64,000 bases of DNA, from contig NZ_NRSJ01000016.1 of NCBI RefSeq assembly GCF_016584085.1, positions 1-64,000 on the forward strand, given 5' to 3'. Of this stretch, positions 27,536-36,500 are shown one piece after another; within the stretch, counting starts at the first letter, position 1; each line of letters begins with the position of its first letter. Origin of the DNA: Halochromatium glycolicum (lineage in GTDB: Bacteria; Pseudomonadota; Gammaproteobacteria; Chromatiales; Chromatiaceae). Made by a program: the position numbers and the translations under genes. Below the pieces are notes generated by a model that worked only from the letters and a program-made list of their open reading frames with translations, made no database searches and was not told the DNA's origin.

Positions 27536-27841
27536 ATGGCGAGCCACTGCGTCTTCATCGGCGACGCGATCGGCGCCGCGGCCTGGCGGCTGGCCGGCGC
27601 GGACTGCCGCACGCCGGCGCTGAATGCGGTTCCGGCCCTGCTGCGGAGGTTGCAGCATGCGCCGCGACCGGACCTGATCCTGATCAGCGCCGACTATGCG
27701 GCGGCCGTGCCGACCGCGCAGCTCGATGCGCTGCTCGCCGCCCAGGCGCCGCGCTGTCTGGTGATCGCCGATGTGAGGGGCCAGCGTGAGCCGGCCGATC
27801 AGACCGCGGCCCTGAAGCGGCAGCTGGGGCTGGCGGAATGA
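27536..27841 (+). CDS. V-type ATPase subunit F
   Basis: A 101-residue protein with the CheY-like fold expected for subunit F: CVFIGDAIGAAAWRLAGADC at the start, DLILISADYAAAVP as the central strand, and CLVIADVRG. It forms part of the central rotor with subunit D. The stop overlaps the subunit E start by four bases. Confidence 0.82.
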   Translation: MASHCVFIGDAIGAAAWRLAGADCRTPALNAVPALLRRLQHAPRPDLILISADYAAAVPTAQLDALLAAQAPRCLVIADVRGQREPADQTAALKRQLGLAE

Positions 27842-28497
27842 ACCTCGACGCGCGCGAGCGGGCGTTGCTGAAGCTGGTGCAGGACGAGCGCGAGCGGGCC
27901 TGCCGCGCGCTCCTGAGCGAGGCCTCCCAACGGGCGCAGGCAATCCGGCAGACGGCCTATCGACGCGAGCGCGCCGCGCTGCATCAGCGCATCGTCGCCG
28001 AGCGCGCCCGGGCCGAGGAGCTGGTGCGCGCGGCCGCCGCGCAGCGGGCAACGGCCGAGCGCCGGCTCGCCGAGCAGACCGATGCCCAACTGCTGGCCGC
28101 AGCCTGGCCGCAGCTGCGCGCGCAGTTGCAGGAACGCTGGGCGCAGGCGCCGACCCGCCGGCTCTGGGTGCAGCGTGCATTGGAGCAGGCGCGCCATCGG
28201 CTGCCGCCGCGCGCCTGGAGCATCCGCTATGCCGCGGGCTGGACCGGAGACGAGCAGGAAGCCGCCCTGTCCGCGCTCGACCCGACCTCGCTGCGTGAGC
28301 CCGCGCCGAGACCCGATCCGGCGCTGAGACCGGAGCCGGATCGGCGCCTTGATGAGGGGCTCACCGCCGGACTGGTGGTGACCGCCGACCAGGCGGTGCT
28401 GGATATGAGTCTGGAGGGACTGCTCCGGGATCGGGCCTGGATCGAGGCCCGGCTGTTGGCGCTGGCCAAGCATAAGAGCACGAGGTCGCCGCGATGA
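27838..28497 (+). CDS. V-type ATPase subunit E
   Basis: A 219-residue peripheral-stalk subunit. Residues 1-about 85 are a long Arg/Glu/Ala coiled coil; the C-terminal half is a compact domain (LTAGLVVTADQAVLDMSLEGLL, quoted in part, is the typical end of subunit E). A Pro/Arg/Asp-rich stretch (EPAPRPDPALRPEPDRR) interrupts the C-terminal domain and is not usual. Start and stop overlap the neighbours by four bases. Confidence 0.82.
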   Translation: MNLDARERALLKLVQDERERACRALLSEASQRAQAIRQTAYRRERAALHQRIVAERARAEELVRAAAAQRATAERRLAEQTDAQLLAAAWPQLRAQLQERWAQAPTRRLWVQRALEQARHRLPPRAWSIRYAAGWTGDEQEAALSALDPTSLREPAPRPDPALRPEPDRRLDEGLTAGLVVTADQAVLDMSLEGLLRDRAWIEARLLALAKHKSTRSPR

Positions 28498-30398
28498 GCG
28501 CGCGCGCGATCGCGACCTGGCTCAGCGGCCCGGTGCTGCGCGCCGCGCCCGAGGGCGCCTTCGTGCTGCGCGAGGCGGTGCTCGTCGGGGAGCAGCGCCT
28601 GTTGGGCGAGGTCATCCGGGTCGCGCGCGACGAGATCACGATCCAGGTCTACGAAGACACCTCGGGGCTAAGGCTGGGTGAGGTGGTGCAGGGGACCGAA
28701 CGGCTGCTCTCGGTGCGCCTGGGCCCCGGTATCCTCGGTGGGATCTTCGACGGCCTGCTGCGGCCGATCGCGTTCGACCCGAATGATCCCGAGACCGCCT
28801 GGGTCCAGCCGGGACTGCATCAGCGGGCGCCGGGCCGATTCCATTTTCGGCCCTCGGTCGCGGTCGGCGACAGGCTCGCGCCCGGCGCCGTCCTCGGTGA
28901 GGTCGCACCGGAGGCTGAGCCAGGCCCCGAGCGAGACCTTGCCGAGCGGGGCCCTGCCGGGTCCGGCCCTGCCGACGAGGCAGAGGCCGCGCCCAGGCTG
29001 CGGCAACGGTGCCTCTTGCCGCCGGACGCCCAGCCCGGCGAGCTGATCGCACTCGCCGCGGCCGGCGATGTCCTCGAGGATGCCCCGATCGGGCGGATGC
29101 GGGCCGCCGACGGCAGTGAGTATGCGATCAGGCTCGCGCATCCCTGGCCGGTGCGCCTGCCGCGCCCGGTCGCGAAGCGGCTGCCGGCCGACGAGCCGAT
29201 GCTGACCGGTCAGCGCATCCTCGATTGCCTGTTCCCGATCGCCCGCGGCGGCACGGCGTCGATCCCGGGCGGCTTCGGCACCGGCAAGACGGTGCTGCTC
29301 GAGACCATCGCCAAGTGGTGCGATGCCGATGTGATCGTCTACGTCGGCTGCGGTGAGCGCGGCAACGAGCTGGCCGGGCTGCTGGCCGAGTTCTTGGAGC
29401 TGGAGGACCCGCGCAGCGGCCGGCCGTTGCTGGAGCGTACGGTGGTGATCGCCAACACCTCGAACATGCCGGTCGCGGCGCGCGAGGCGAGTATCTACAC
29501 CGGCATCACGGTCGCCGAGTACTTCCGCGACCAGGGCCTGGACGTGGCGCTGATGGCGGACTCGACCAGCCGCTGGGCCGAGGCCTTGCGCGAGGTCTCC
29601 GGGCGGCTTGGTGAGCTCCCGGGCGAGGGCGGCTATCCGGCCTATCTGTCGAGCCGCCTGGCCGATTTCTATGAGCGGGCGGCGCGGGTCGAGACCCTGG
29701 CCGGCGCGCAGGGCTCGGTCAGCGTGATGGGGGCGGTGAGCCCGCCCTCGGGCGACTTCTCGGAGCCGGTGACCAACCACACCCGCCGCTATGTCGGCGG
29801 TCTTTGGGCGCTCGATGTGCGCCGGGCGCAGTCGCGCTTCTATCCGGCGATCGATCCGCTGAGCTCCTACAGCAACAGCGTCCAGGACCTGGCCCGCTGG
29901 TGGCATCGCGAGGGCTGCACCCGCTGGGAGGCCTTGCGGCGGCGGTTCCTGACCCTGTTGGAGGCGGAGGCGCGCCTCGAACGGATGGCCCGCATCATCG
30001 GCCGCGACGCGATGCCGGCGCCGCAGCGGGTCACGCTGCTCGCTGCGCAACTGGTCAACGAGGCCTTCCTGCGCCAGTCCGCGTTCTCGGCGATCGACCG
30101 CTTCGCCTCACCGCAGCGCCAAGCGGTGATGATGCGTCTGATCGGGCGCTTCATCGAGGAGGCCGAGGGGCTCCTCGAGCGCGGTGTCGCGCCCGAGCAC
30201 TTGGCGGGCGCGCCGGTGTTCCGCGCCTTGATCCGGATGGGCGAGGAGATCGGCGAGGGCGACTGGGAGCGCTTCTCGGCGCTGGATCGGGAACTGACGG
30301 CGACCGCGCATCGGCTCGTCGAGGAGGTCGAAGCCGTGCAGGCCGAGCAGAGCGAGCAGACCGAGGGGGATGCGAATGCCGGACAGGGCGCGGCCTGA
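28494..30398 (+). CDS. V-type ATPase catalytic subunit A
   Basis: A 634-residue catalytic subunit. The P-loop is GGFGTGKTVLLE near residue 260 (usual consensus GPFGSGKT), followed by VIVYVGCGERGNELA, NTSNMPVAAREASIYTGIT and MADSTSRWAEALREVSGRL, all A-subunit signatures. The non-homologous region is present, but between about residues 138 and 172 there is an extra Glu/Pro/Gly/Ala-rich stretch (PERDLAERGPAGSGPADEAE). A and B alternate in the hexameric head. The start overlaps the subunit E stop. Confidence 0.95.
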   Translation: MSARAIATWLSGPVLRAAPEGAFVLREAVLVGEQRLLGEVIRVARDEITIQVYEDTSGLRLGEVVQGTERLLSVRLGPGILGGIFDGLLRPIAFDPNDPETAWVQPGLHQRAPGRFHFRPSVAVGDRLAPGAVLGEVAPEAEPGPERDLAERGPAGSGPADEAEAAPRLRQRCLLPPDAQPGELIALAAAGDVLEDAPIGRMRAADGSEYAIRLAHPWPVRLPRPVAKRLPADEPMLTGQRILDCLFPIARGGTASIPGGFGTGKTVLLETIAKWCDADVIVYVGCGERGNELAGLLAEFLELEDPRSGRPLLERTVVIANTSNMPVAAREASIYTGITVAEYFRDQGLDVALMADSTSRWAEALREVSGRLGELPGEGGYPAYLSSRLADFYERAARVETLAGAQGSVSVMGAVSPPSGDFSEPVTNHTRRYVGGLWALDVRRAQSRFYPAIDPLSSYSNSVQDLARWWHREGCTRWEALRRRFLTLLEAEARLERMARIIGRDAMPAPQRVTLLAAQLVNEAFLRQSAFSAIDRFASPQRQAVMMRLIGRFIEEAEGLLERGVAPEHLAGAPVFRALIRMGEEIGEGDWERFSALDRELTATAHRLVEEVEAVQAEQSEQTEGDANAGQGAA

Positions 30399-30440
30399 GG
30401 TGGCGCGCGGGCGACGGCGCTGGGCGCAGGAGAAACGGCG

Positions 30441-32294
30441 ATGTATGCGCGGCTGAGCGGCGAGGATATCGCAACCCGGATCGACGGCCCGCTGCTGTTC
30501 CTGCAGCGCAGCGTCGATGTCGGGCTCAACGAGGCGGTCGAGGTCGAGGATCGAACCGGGCGGGTGCGGCTCGGGCGCATCGCCGCGCTGGATCAGGACT
30601 CGGTGACCGTCGAGATGCTGGACGCGACCGCGGGCCTTGGCATTGCTGGCGCGCGGGTGCGCTTCTTCGGCGAGCCGCTGCGCTTCCATGTCGGGCCGGG
30701 CCTGCTCGGGCGCGTCTTCAACGGTGTCGGCCGGCCGCTCGACGGCGGGCCGCCGGTCGCGGCGCAGCAGGCGTTTCGGGTCGATGGCCTGCCGCTCAAG
30801 CCCTCCGCCCGGCAGGCCCCGAGCGAGTTCCTGGAGACCGGCGTCACGGTCATCGATCTGATGAATTCGCTCGTACGCGGCCAGAAGCTGCCGCTATTCG
30901 CCGGCGGCGGCCTCCCGCATGACCGGATCGCTGTCGATATCGCCTGCAATGCGCGCCTGCCGGGCGCCCAGCGCGAGCGACGCGGCGCCGAGTATCGCGC
31001 ATCGCAGGAGGGTGAACACGGGTCCGGGCAGGCGGGTAGACATCGGGCCCGCCATGGGGCCGGGCAGCGGCGAGGACATGGGGCGAGCAATGGCGTTGGG
31101 GAGGGGGCCGGCGCTGAGCAGGGGCCCGGCGCCGAGACCGGGTATCGAGCCGCACAGGGGGCGGCGCATGGCGCAGGGCACGGGACCGAACGGGGCGACG
31201 ACGAGTTCGCGATCGTCTTCGCCGGCATCGGCATCCCGCACGGCAGCGCCGAGTTCTTCCGCAGCCGCCTGGAGCAGAGCGGGGCGCTGGCGCGCACGGT
31301 GCTGTTCCTGAATCTGGCCTCGGACCCGAGCGCTCAGCGCCTGCTGACGCCGCGCTTCGCGCTGACCGCCGCCGAATATCTGGCGTTCACGGAAGGCAAG
31401 CATGTGCTGGTGATCCTGACCGATCTCACCAACTACTGCGAGGCGTTGCGCGAGGTCTCGGCGAGCCGCGGCGAGGTGCCCAGCCGCAAGGGCTATCCCG
31501 GCTACATGTACTCGGACCTGGCGACCCTCTACGAGCGCGCCGGGCGCATCCGCGGGCGGCCGGGCTCGGTGACGCAGCTGCCGATCCTGACCATGCCCAA
31601 CGACGATATCACGCACCCGATCCCGGACCTGACCGGCTACATCACCGAGGGTCAGCTGGTGCTCGATCGCGCTTTGCACCGCCGCGACCTCTATCCGCCG
31701 ATCAAGGTCCTGCCGAGCCTGTCGCGGCTGATGAAGGACGGCACCGGCGCCGGCCTGACCGACCCCGATCATCCGGCCCTGGCCGCCCAGCTCTATGCCG
31801 CCTATGCCCAGGCGCAGCAGACCCGGATGCTCGCGAGCGTGGTCGGTGAGGACGGGCTGACCGAGCAGGATCGGCGTTACCTCGCCTTCGGCGAGCGCTT
31901 CGAGACCGAGGTCGTCGCTCAGACCGGCCGCCGCACCCTGGCGCAGAGCATGGAGGCCGGCTGGCGGGCGCTGCGCGGCCTGCCGCAGCATGCGCTGACC
32001 CGTCTCTCCAACCAGCAGATCGAGATCCATCTCGCGGTGGCTGACGCCGCAGATAACGCTGACACGTCCGATGATGCTGACACGTCCGATAATGCTGAGG
32101 CAGCGGCTGTCAATGCGGCCCAAGACGTCGATCAGGGCTCGGATGCGGACTCCGACGCGGGCACCGATGCGGATTCCAACGCCGGCTCGGATGCGACCTC
32201 TGGCGCGGGCTCGGATTTGGGCTCCAAAGTCGGTTCCGGTGTGGGCTTGGAGGCGGGCCCGAAACGAGGCGCGACGGCGAAGCCGTCCGCCTGA
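30441..32294 (+). CDS. V-type ATPase subunit B with large low-complexity insertion and tail
   Basis: A 617-residue protein, about 150 longer than typical subunit B. Core motifs are intact: GPGLLGRVFNGVGRPLDGGP, SLVRGQKLPLFAGGGLPHDR, FAIVFAGIGIPHGSAEFF, LTDLTNYCEALREVSASRGEVPSRKGYPGYMYSDL (quoted in part) and PSLSRLMKDGTG. Residues about 176-252 are a Gly/Ala/Arg/His-rich insertion between the IACNARLPG helix and DDEFAIVFAG. The C-terminal 85 residues are an Asp/Ser/Ala-rich acidic tail with repeated ADTSDD/AGSD units. AGGAG lies ten bases upstream of the ATG. Confidence 0.92.
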   Translation: MYARLSGEDIATRIDGPLLFLQRSVDVGLNEAVEVEDRTGRVRLGRIAALDQDSVTVEMLDATAGLGIAGARVRFFGEPLRFHVGPGLLGRVFNGVGRPLDGGPPVAAQQAFRVDGLPLKPSARQAPSEFLETGVTVIDLMNSLVRGQKLPLFAGGGLPHDRIAVDIACNARLPGAQRERRGAEYRASQEGEHGSGQAGRHRARHGAGQRRGHGASNGVGEGAGAEQGPGAETGYRAAQGAAHGAGHGTERGDDEFAIVFAGIGIPHGSAEFFRSRLEQSGALARTVLFLNLASDPSAQRLLTPRFALTAAEYLAFTEGKHVLVILTDLTNYCEALREVSASRGEVPSRKGYPGYMYSDLATLYERAGRIRGRPGSVTQLPILTMPNDDITHPIPDLTGYITEGQLVLDRALHRRDLYPPIKVLPSLSRLMKDGTGAGLTDPDHPALAAQLYAAYAQAQQTRMLASVVGEDGLTEQDRRYLAFGERFETEVVAQTGRRTLAQSMEAGWRALRGLPQHALTRLSNQQIEIHLAVADAADNADTSDDADTSDNAEAAAVNAAQDVDQGSDADSDAGTDADSNAGSDATSGAGSDLGSKVGSGVGLEAGPKRGATAKPSA

Positions 32295-32304
32295 GGGCAT
32301 GGTC

Positions 32305-33111
32305 ATGAACGATCGCGAGCTGGTGCCGACCCAGAGCGCCTTCTTGGAGCTGAAGGCCGAACGCGCCGGAATGCAGGAAGGCTATCGCTTCCTCGACGAG
32401 AAGCGGCTGATCCTCGCGGCCGAGATCCTGGCCAACCTCAAGACCTACGAAGCCCTGTTGCGGGACTGGCGGGCGCTCGAGCAGCGGGCGCGCGCGTCAT
32501 TCCGCGCGGCGATCGGCCGCCACGGGCTGGAAGGCCTGACGGTCTATCCGCCACTCCAGGCCGATTGCCGGTTACATTGCGCGAGCCGCTCGGTGCTCGG
32601 CGTGCGGATCGAGGAGCCGCACGAGACGAAGAGGGAAGGGTCGAGCAGGGCGGAGCCAGAACCGAGCGGGCCAGAACTGAGCAGGCCAGAATCGAGCAGG
32701 CCAGAACCGAGCAGAGCAGGGTCGAATAAGGCAGGGCCGAATGGGGCGCAGCCCCAAACGGCTTTCGATGAGGCCGACGAAGAATCAGCGGAATCGATTG
32801 CGGCGGGCGATGCGCCGACCGGAAAAACCGATCCGGCCCCGGCCGTCTTCAGCAGTGTCTTCCAGAGCCCGGAGGCCGATGCCTGCCGAGCGGTCTTCGC
32901 CGAGCTGATGCCGATCGCGACCCGTCTCGCGGTCCTGACCGGGAACCTGGAGCGGCTGCGCGGCGAGTATCTGCGCACCGCCCGCCGCGCGCGAGCGCTC
33001 GAGAACCTGCTGCTGCCGGAGCTCGATGCGCAGCTAAGCCTGATCGAGAATGCACTGGAAGAGCAGGAACGCGAGGAAGCGGTGCGCGTTCGCTGCATCG
33101 GTCGGCCTTAA
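32305..33111 (+). CDS. V-type ATPase subunit D with internal repeat insertion
   Basis: A 268-residue rotor subunit. The N-terminal helix (LVPTQSAFLELKAERAGMQE...LDEKRLILAAEIL) and the C-terminal helix (RRARALENLLLPELDAQLSL) together form the long coiled coil of subunit D. Residues about 105-185 in the tip region are an inserted Ser/Pro/Glu/Arg-rich segment with the pentamer ARTEQ/RPEPS-type repeat, encoded by four 15-bp units at 32655-32714. Usual length is about 210. The second of two adjacent ATGs is chosen because GAGG is eight bases upstream. Confidence 0.88.
   Translation: MNDRELVPTQSAFLELKAERAGMQEGYRFLDEKRLILAAEILANLKTYEALLRDWRALEQRARASFRAAIGRHGLEGLTVYPPLQADCRLHCASRSVLGVRIEEPHETKREGSSRAEPEPSGPELSRPESSRPEPSRAGSNKAGPNGAQPQTAFDEADEESAESIAAGDAPTGKTDPAPAVFSSVFQSPEADACRAVFAELMPIATRLAVLTGNLERLRGEYLRTARRARALENLLLPELDAQLSLIENALEEQEREEAVRVRCIGRP
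32655..32714. repeat. 15-bp in-frame tandem repeat in the subunit D gene
   Basis: Four consecutive units of GCCAGAACCGAGCAG with one- or two-base differences, five codons each. They encode the central part of the insertion in subunit D. Confidence 0.88.
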
Positions 33112-33160
33112 ACCTAGTGCAAGACAGTGGAAATCCCGAGACCGATTGTTGCTGCCCGCA

Positions 33161-33240
33161 CTGGTCATGAGGTAGGAGCCCGCTGGTCGTGAGGTAGGTG
33201 CCTGCTGGTCGTGAGGTAGGAGCCCGCTTGCGGGCGATCT
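33161..33240. repeat. 22-bp tandem repeat with REP-like hairpin
   Basis: Three consecutive 22-bp units of CTGGTCGTGAGGTAGGAGCCCG with one to four differences (33161-33226). The last unit runs into a perfect hairpin GCCCGC-TT-GCGGGC (33222-33235). The GTAGGAGCCCGCTTGCGGGCGA form resembles REP elements well known from pseudomonads. Confidence 0.75.
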
Positions 33241-33289
33241 TCGCCGCTGCGCGCGCGGCGTGGTCGCCTGCAAGCGCCCACAGCGCTGC

Positions 33290-33420
33290 GAGCTGAGGCG
33301 ATTTCTGTCAAAGCTTATACCGCCTTGCTGGTCTTTTCGCTCGCCTTCTTCGTCGCGCCGCCGGTCACATAGCCCGGCTATGCTCCCGGCGACGCTCCTC
33401 GAAGGCAAACGAAAATCCTG
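33290..33420 (+). repeat. Dispersed palindromic repeat, copy B (truncated)
   Basis: 131 bp that match the first 131 bp of the copy at 61080-61233 with few differences, in the same orientation. Similarity stops abruptly after AAAATCCTG, so about 22 bp of the distal terminal arm are missing. The palindromic tip CATAGCCCGGCTATG is intact. Confidence 0.85.
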
Positions 33421-33536
33421 TGACCGCTTCGCAAAGCATGCAGGCCTTTGCAGCGATTGCGACTCTGGCGCTCACCGAAACGCGCCTACAGGTGACGGCA
33501 GCCCGACTGCGGTTTCTTGGTTGAACAATCGAACCG

Positions 33537-36500
33537 ATGGACAAGCTCTGGAAGCAGATCACCCCCTCCGACTACGCCTGGGAACACGAGGCCCTGGACT
33601 TCCTGCGGCACAAGCTGCCGGACCATGAGCCCTACCGGGTCTGGGCCAACTTCGAGTTCATCGCCCAGGACGGCTCGATCAACGAGGTCGACGCCCTGGT
33701 CGTGACCCCCAAGGGCGTCCACCTGGTCGAGATCAAGTCCCATCCCGGCGCGATCAGCGGCGATGCCGGCAGCTGGGTCTGGAGCTTCGAAGGCCGCCGC
33801 CGCGTCTTCGACAACCCGCGCCTGCTCGCCGAGCGCAAGGCGAAGAAGCTGGCGTCGCTGCTCAGGAGCCAACGCGCGGCCCTGGCCAAGCGCGGTCAGG
33901 CGCGCATCCCGTTCATCACCGCGCTGGTGTTCCTGTCCGCGCCCGAGGTCGTCAACCGGCTCCAAGGGCCGGCCCGGCTGCAGGTCTGTACGCGCAAGAA
34001 CCTGATCGACACCCTGACCCGGCTCGCTGGCAACGGCCGCGACCGGACCGTCGATCGCCCCACCTCCAAGCTCGTCGCCCGCGCGCTCGAGGAGGCCGGC
34101 ATCAAGGAATCGCTGCGGGCGCGGCGGGTCGGGCTCTACGAGCTCGGCGAGCTGCTCGACGAGGCCGACCACTTCCAGGATTGGCTCGCGACCCATTCGG
34201 AGACCGGGCTGCAGCGCCGCATCCGCATCTATCTGACCCGCGGCAAGCCCGAGGCCGAGGCGCAGACCCTGCACAAGGCGGCGCGACTGGAGTTCCGGCT
34301 GCTCGAGGGACTGGAGCATCCCGGCATCCTGCGCGCCCGCGAGTACCAACAGCACGACCAGGGGCCGGCCCTCGTCTACGAGCACGACCCGGCCGCCGAG
34401 CGGCTCGATCATCATCTGCTTGGACTCGGGCTCGGACTCGACCGCGAGCGGCGGCTGGAGCCCCTCGCGGCCCTGACCCTGATGCGCCGTCTCGCCGAGG
34501 CGGTGCAGTACGCCCACGCCCACCGGCTCTACCATCGCGCGCTGAGCCCGCAAAGCGTCTATGTCCGGCCCGAGCCCGACGGCAGTCTGAGCGCGAAGAT
34601 CGGCAACTGGGCCACCGCACAGCGCGCGGCCGAGCGCGAGCGCGTCCAGCAGACGGCGCTCAGCCACCTGAGCCAGGTGCTCCAGGAAGAGGCGGGCCCC
34701 TATCTCGCGCTCGAGGCCCATTCATCGATGGCCGCGGCCAGCGCCGACACCGATGGCATCTATCTGGACGTCTTCTCGCTCGGCGCCATCGCCTATCTCT
34801 TGTTTACCGGCAAGCCGCCGGCCGGCAACGACCTGGAGCTCCAGGACAAGCTCAGCCGCGGCGCCGGACTGCAGGTCACCGATGTGCTCAACGGTGCCTC
34901 CCGACCGCTGCAGGACCTGGTCCAGTACGCCACCCATCCGGACCTCGGTGCCCGCATCGGCTCCGCCGCCGAATTCCTGGAGTTCCTCGACAAGGTCGAG
35001 GACGAGCTGACCCGGCCCGACAGCGAGCGGCGCGCGGACCCGGCCGGTGCTGGCCCCGGCGACACCTTCCCCGGCGGCATCGCGGTCAAGCGGCGTCTCG
35101 GCCGCGGTGCGAGCGCGGTCACCTTCGTGGTCACCCACCAGGGCGAGCAGCGCGTGCTCAAGCTCGCCGCCGATCCGGCGCACAACCCGAGCCTGCGCCA
35201 GGAGGGCGAGACCCTCGCCAAGCTCCGGCACCAGGCCGTGATCCCGCTGCACCAGTGCTGCGAGCTGCTCGGCCATCAGGCGTTGATCATCGACCACGCG
35301 GCCGAAGGCTCGCTGGAGCGCCGCCTGCGCCATGAGGGCGCCTTTCAGCTCGAGCTCCTGCAACGCCTCGGCGATGACCTGTTGGGCGCCCTCTGCCATC
35401 TCGAAGAGCGCGGCATCGCCCACCGCGACATCAAGCCCGGCAACCTCGGCCTGACCATGCAGGGCAATCGCCTGCACCTGGTGCTGTTCGACTTCTCGCT
35501 GTCCCAGGTCGGCGCCGACAACATCACCGCCGGCACCGCCGCCTACCTCGACCCCTTCATCCGCGATCCGGGCCGCCGGCGCTGGGATGACTACGCCGAG
35601 CGCTTCGCCGCCGCGCTGACCCTCTACGAGATGGCCACCGGCACGCTGCCGGCCTGGGCCGCGCAGGAGGGCATGCCGCCGCTCATCGACGGCGCGCTCG
35701 AGATCGATCCGGTTGTCTTCGATCCCGGCATCCGCGACGCCATGGCCGCGTTCTTCGCCAAGGCCCTGGCCCGGGATGTCAAGCACCGCTTCGGCAACGC
35801 CGAGGACATGCGCCTTGCCTGGAACCGGGTCTTCGTGCCCGCACAGTCGCAGACGAGCCGGCATCCCACGGCCGGGGAGATGCAGCCGTCTGCGCCCGAA
35901 TGCCCGGTCGCCGAGGCGCAGCCCGACACCCAGATCGGCCTGCTGCCGCTGTCGACGCCGGCGCTGGACACGCTGAGCCGGCTCAATGTCAACAGCGTGC
36001 GCGAATTGCTCGCATTGCCCCGCAACGAGCTGGTGCGCATGACCGGCGTCGGCACCCAGACCCGCCGCGAGCTCTCGCAGCTGATCGCCCAGCTGCGCGA
36101 CCGGCTCGGGCAGGGGCCCGCTGCGCCGCCGGCGGCGCCCGCCGAGGGCGATGGCGTCGACGCCGGCGCCGGCGGCCATCCGGCCAGCATCGATCAGCTC
36201 GTCAGGATGATCCTGCCTCAGTGGGCAAGTCAGCCGGGGTCAAATCAGCCGATGGCGGGTCAGCCGGGCCGGGCGGGCGATGTCGAGCGCCGCCGCTTCC
36301 TCGCCGCCTACCTGGGCCGGCTCGACAGCGAGCACCAGGGACCGGACCAGGACCTGCACTGGCCGACGCCGGTGACCCTCGCTGCCGCGCTCGGGCTCGA
36401 CGCCGAGCGCGCCCGCGCGCTGCAATCCCGCGCCGTCGCCCTCTGGGCCAAGAACAAATCGATCACCGCGCTGCGCCATGAGCTCGCCGCGCTGCTCGAC

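Larger units (their letters stand above)
33112..33536. other. Spacer between the ATPase operon and BREX
   Basis: A 425-base gap with no gene. It contains a 22-bp tandem repeat ending in a REP-like hairpin (33161-33240) and copy B of the dispersed palindromic repeat (33290-33420). The last 116 bases should hold the pglW promoter, but no convincing -35/-10 pair is visible and pglW lacks a strong Shine-Dalgarno. Confidence 0.6.

Noticed and set aside
24129-33111. F-type ATP synthase
   Set aside because: Subunits I, F, E, D and the A/B motifs are V-type; no delta, epsilon or b subunits are present.
33161-33226. Possible CRISPR array
   Set aside because: Units are directly adjacent without spacers and there are only three; no cas genes are present.
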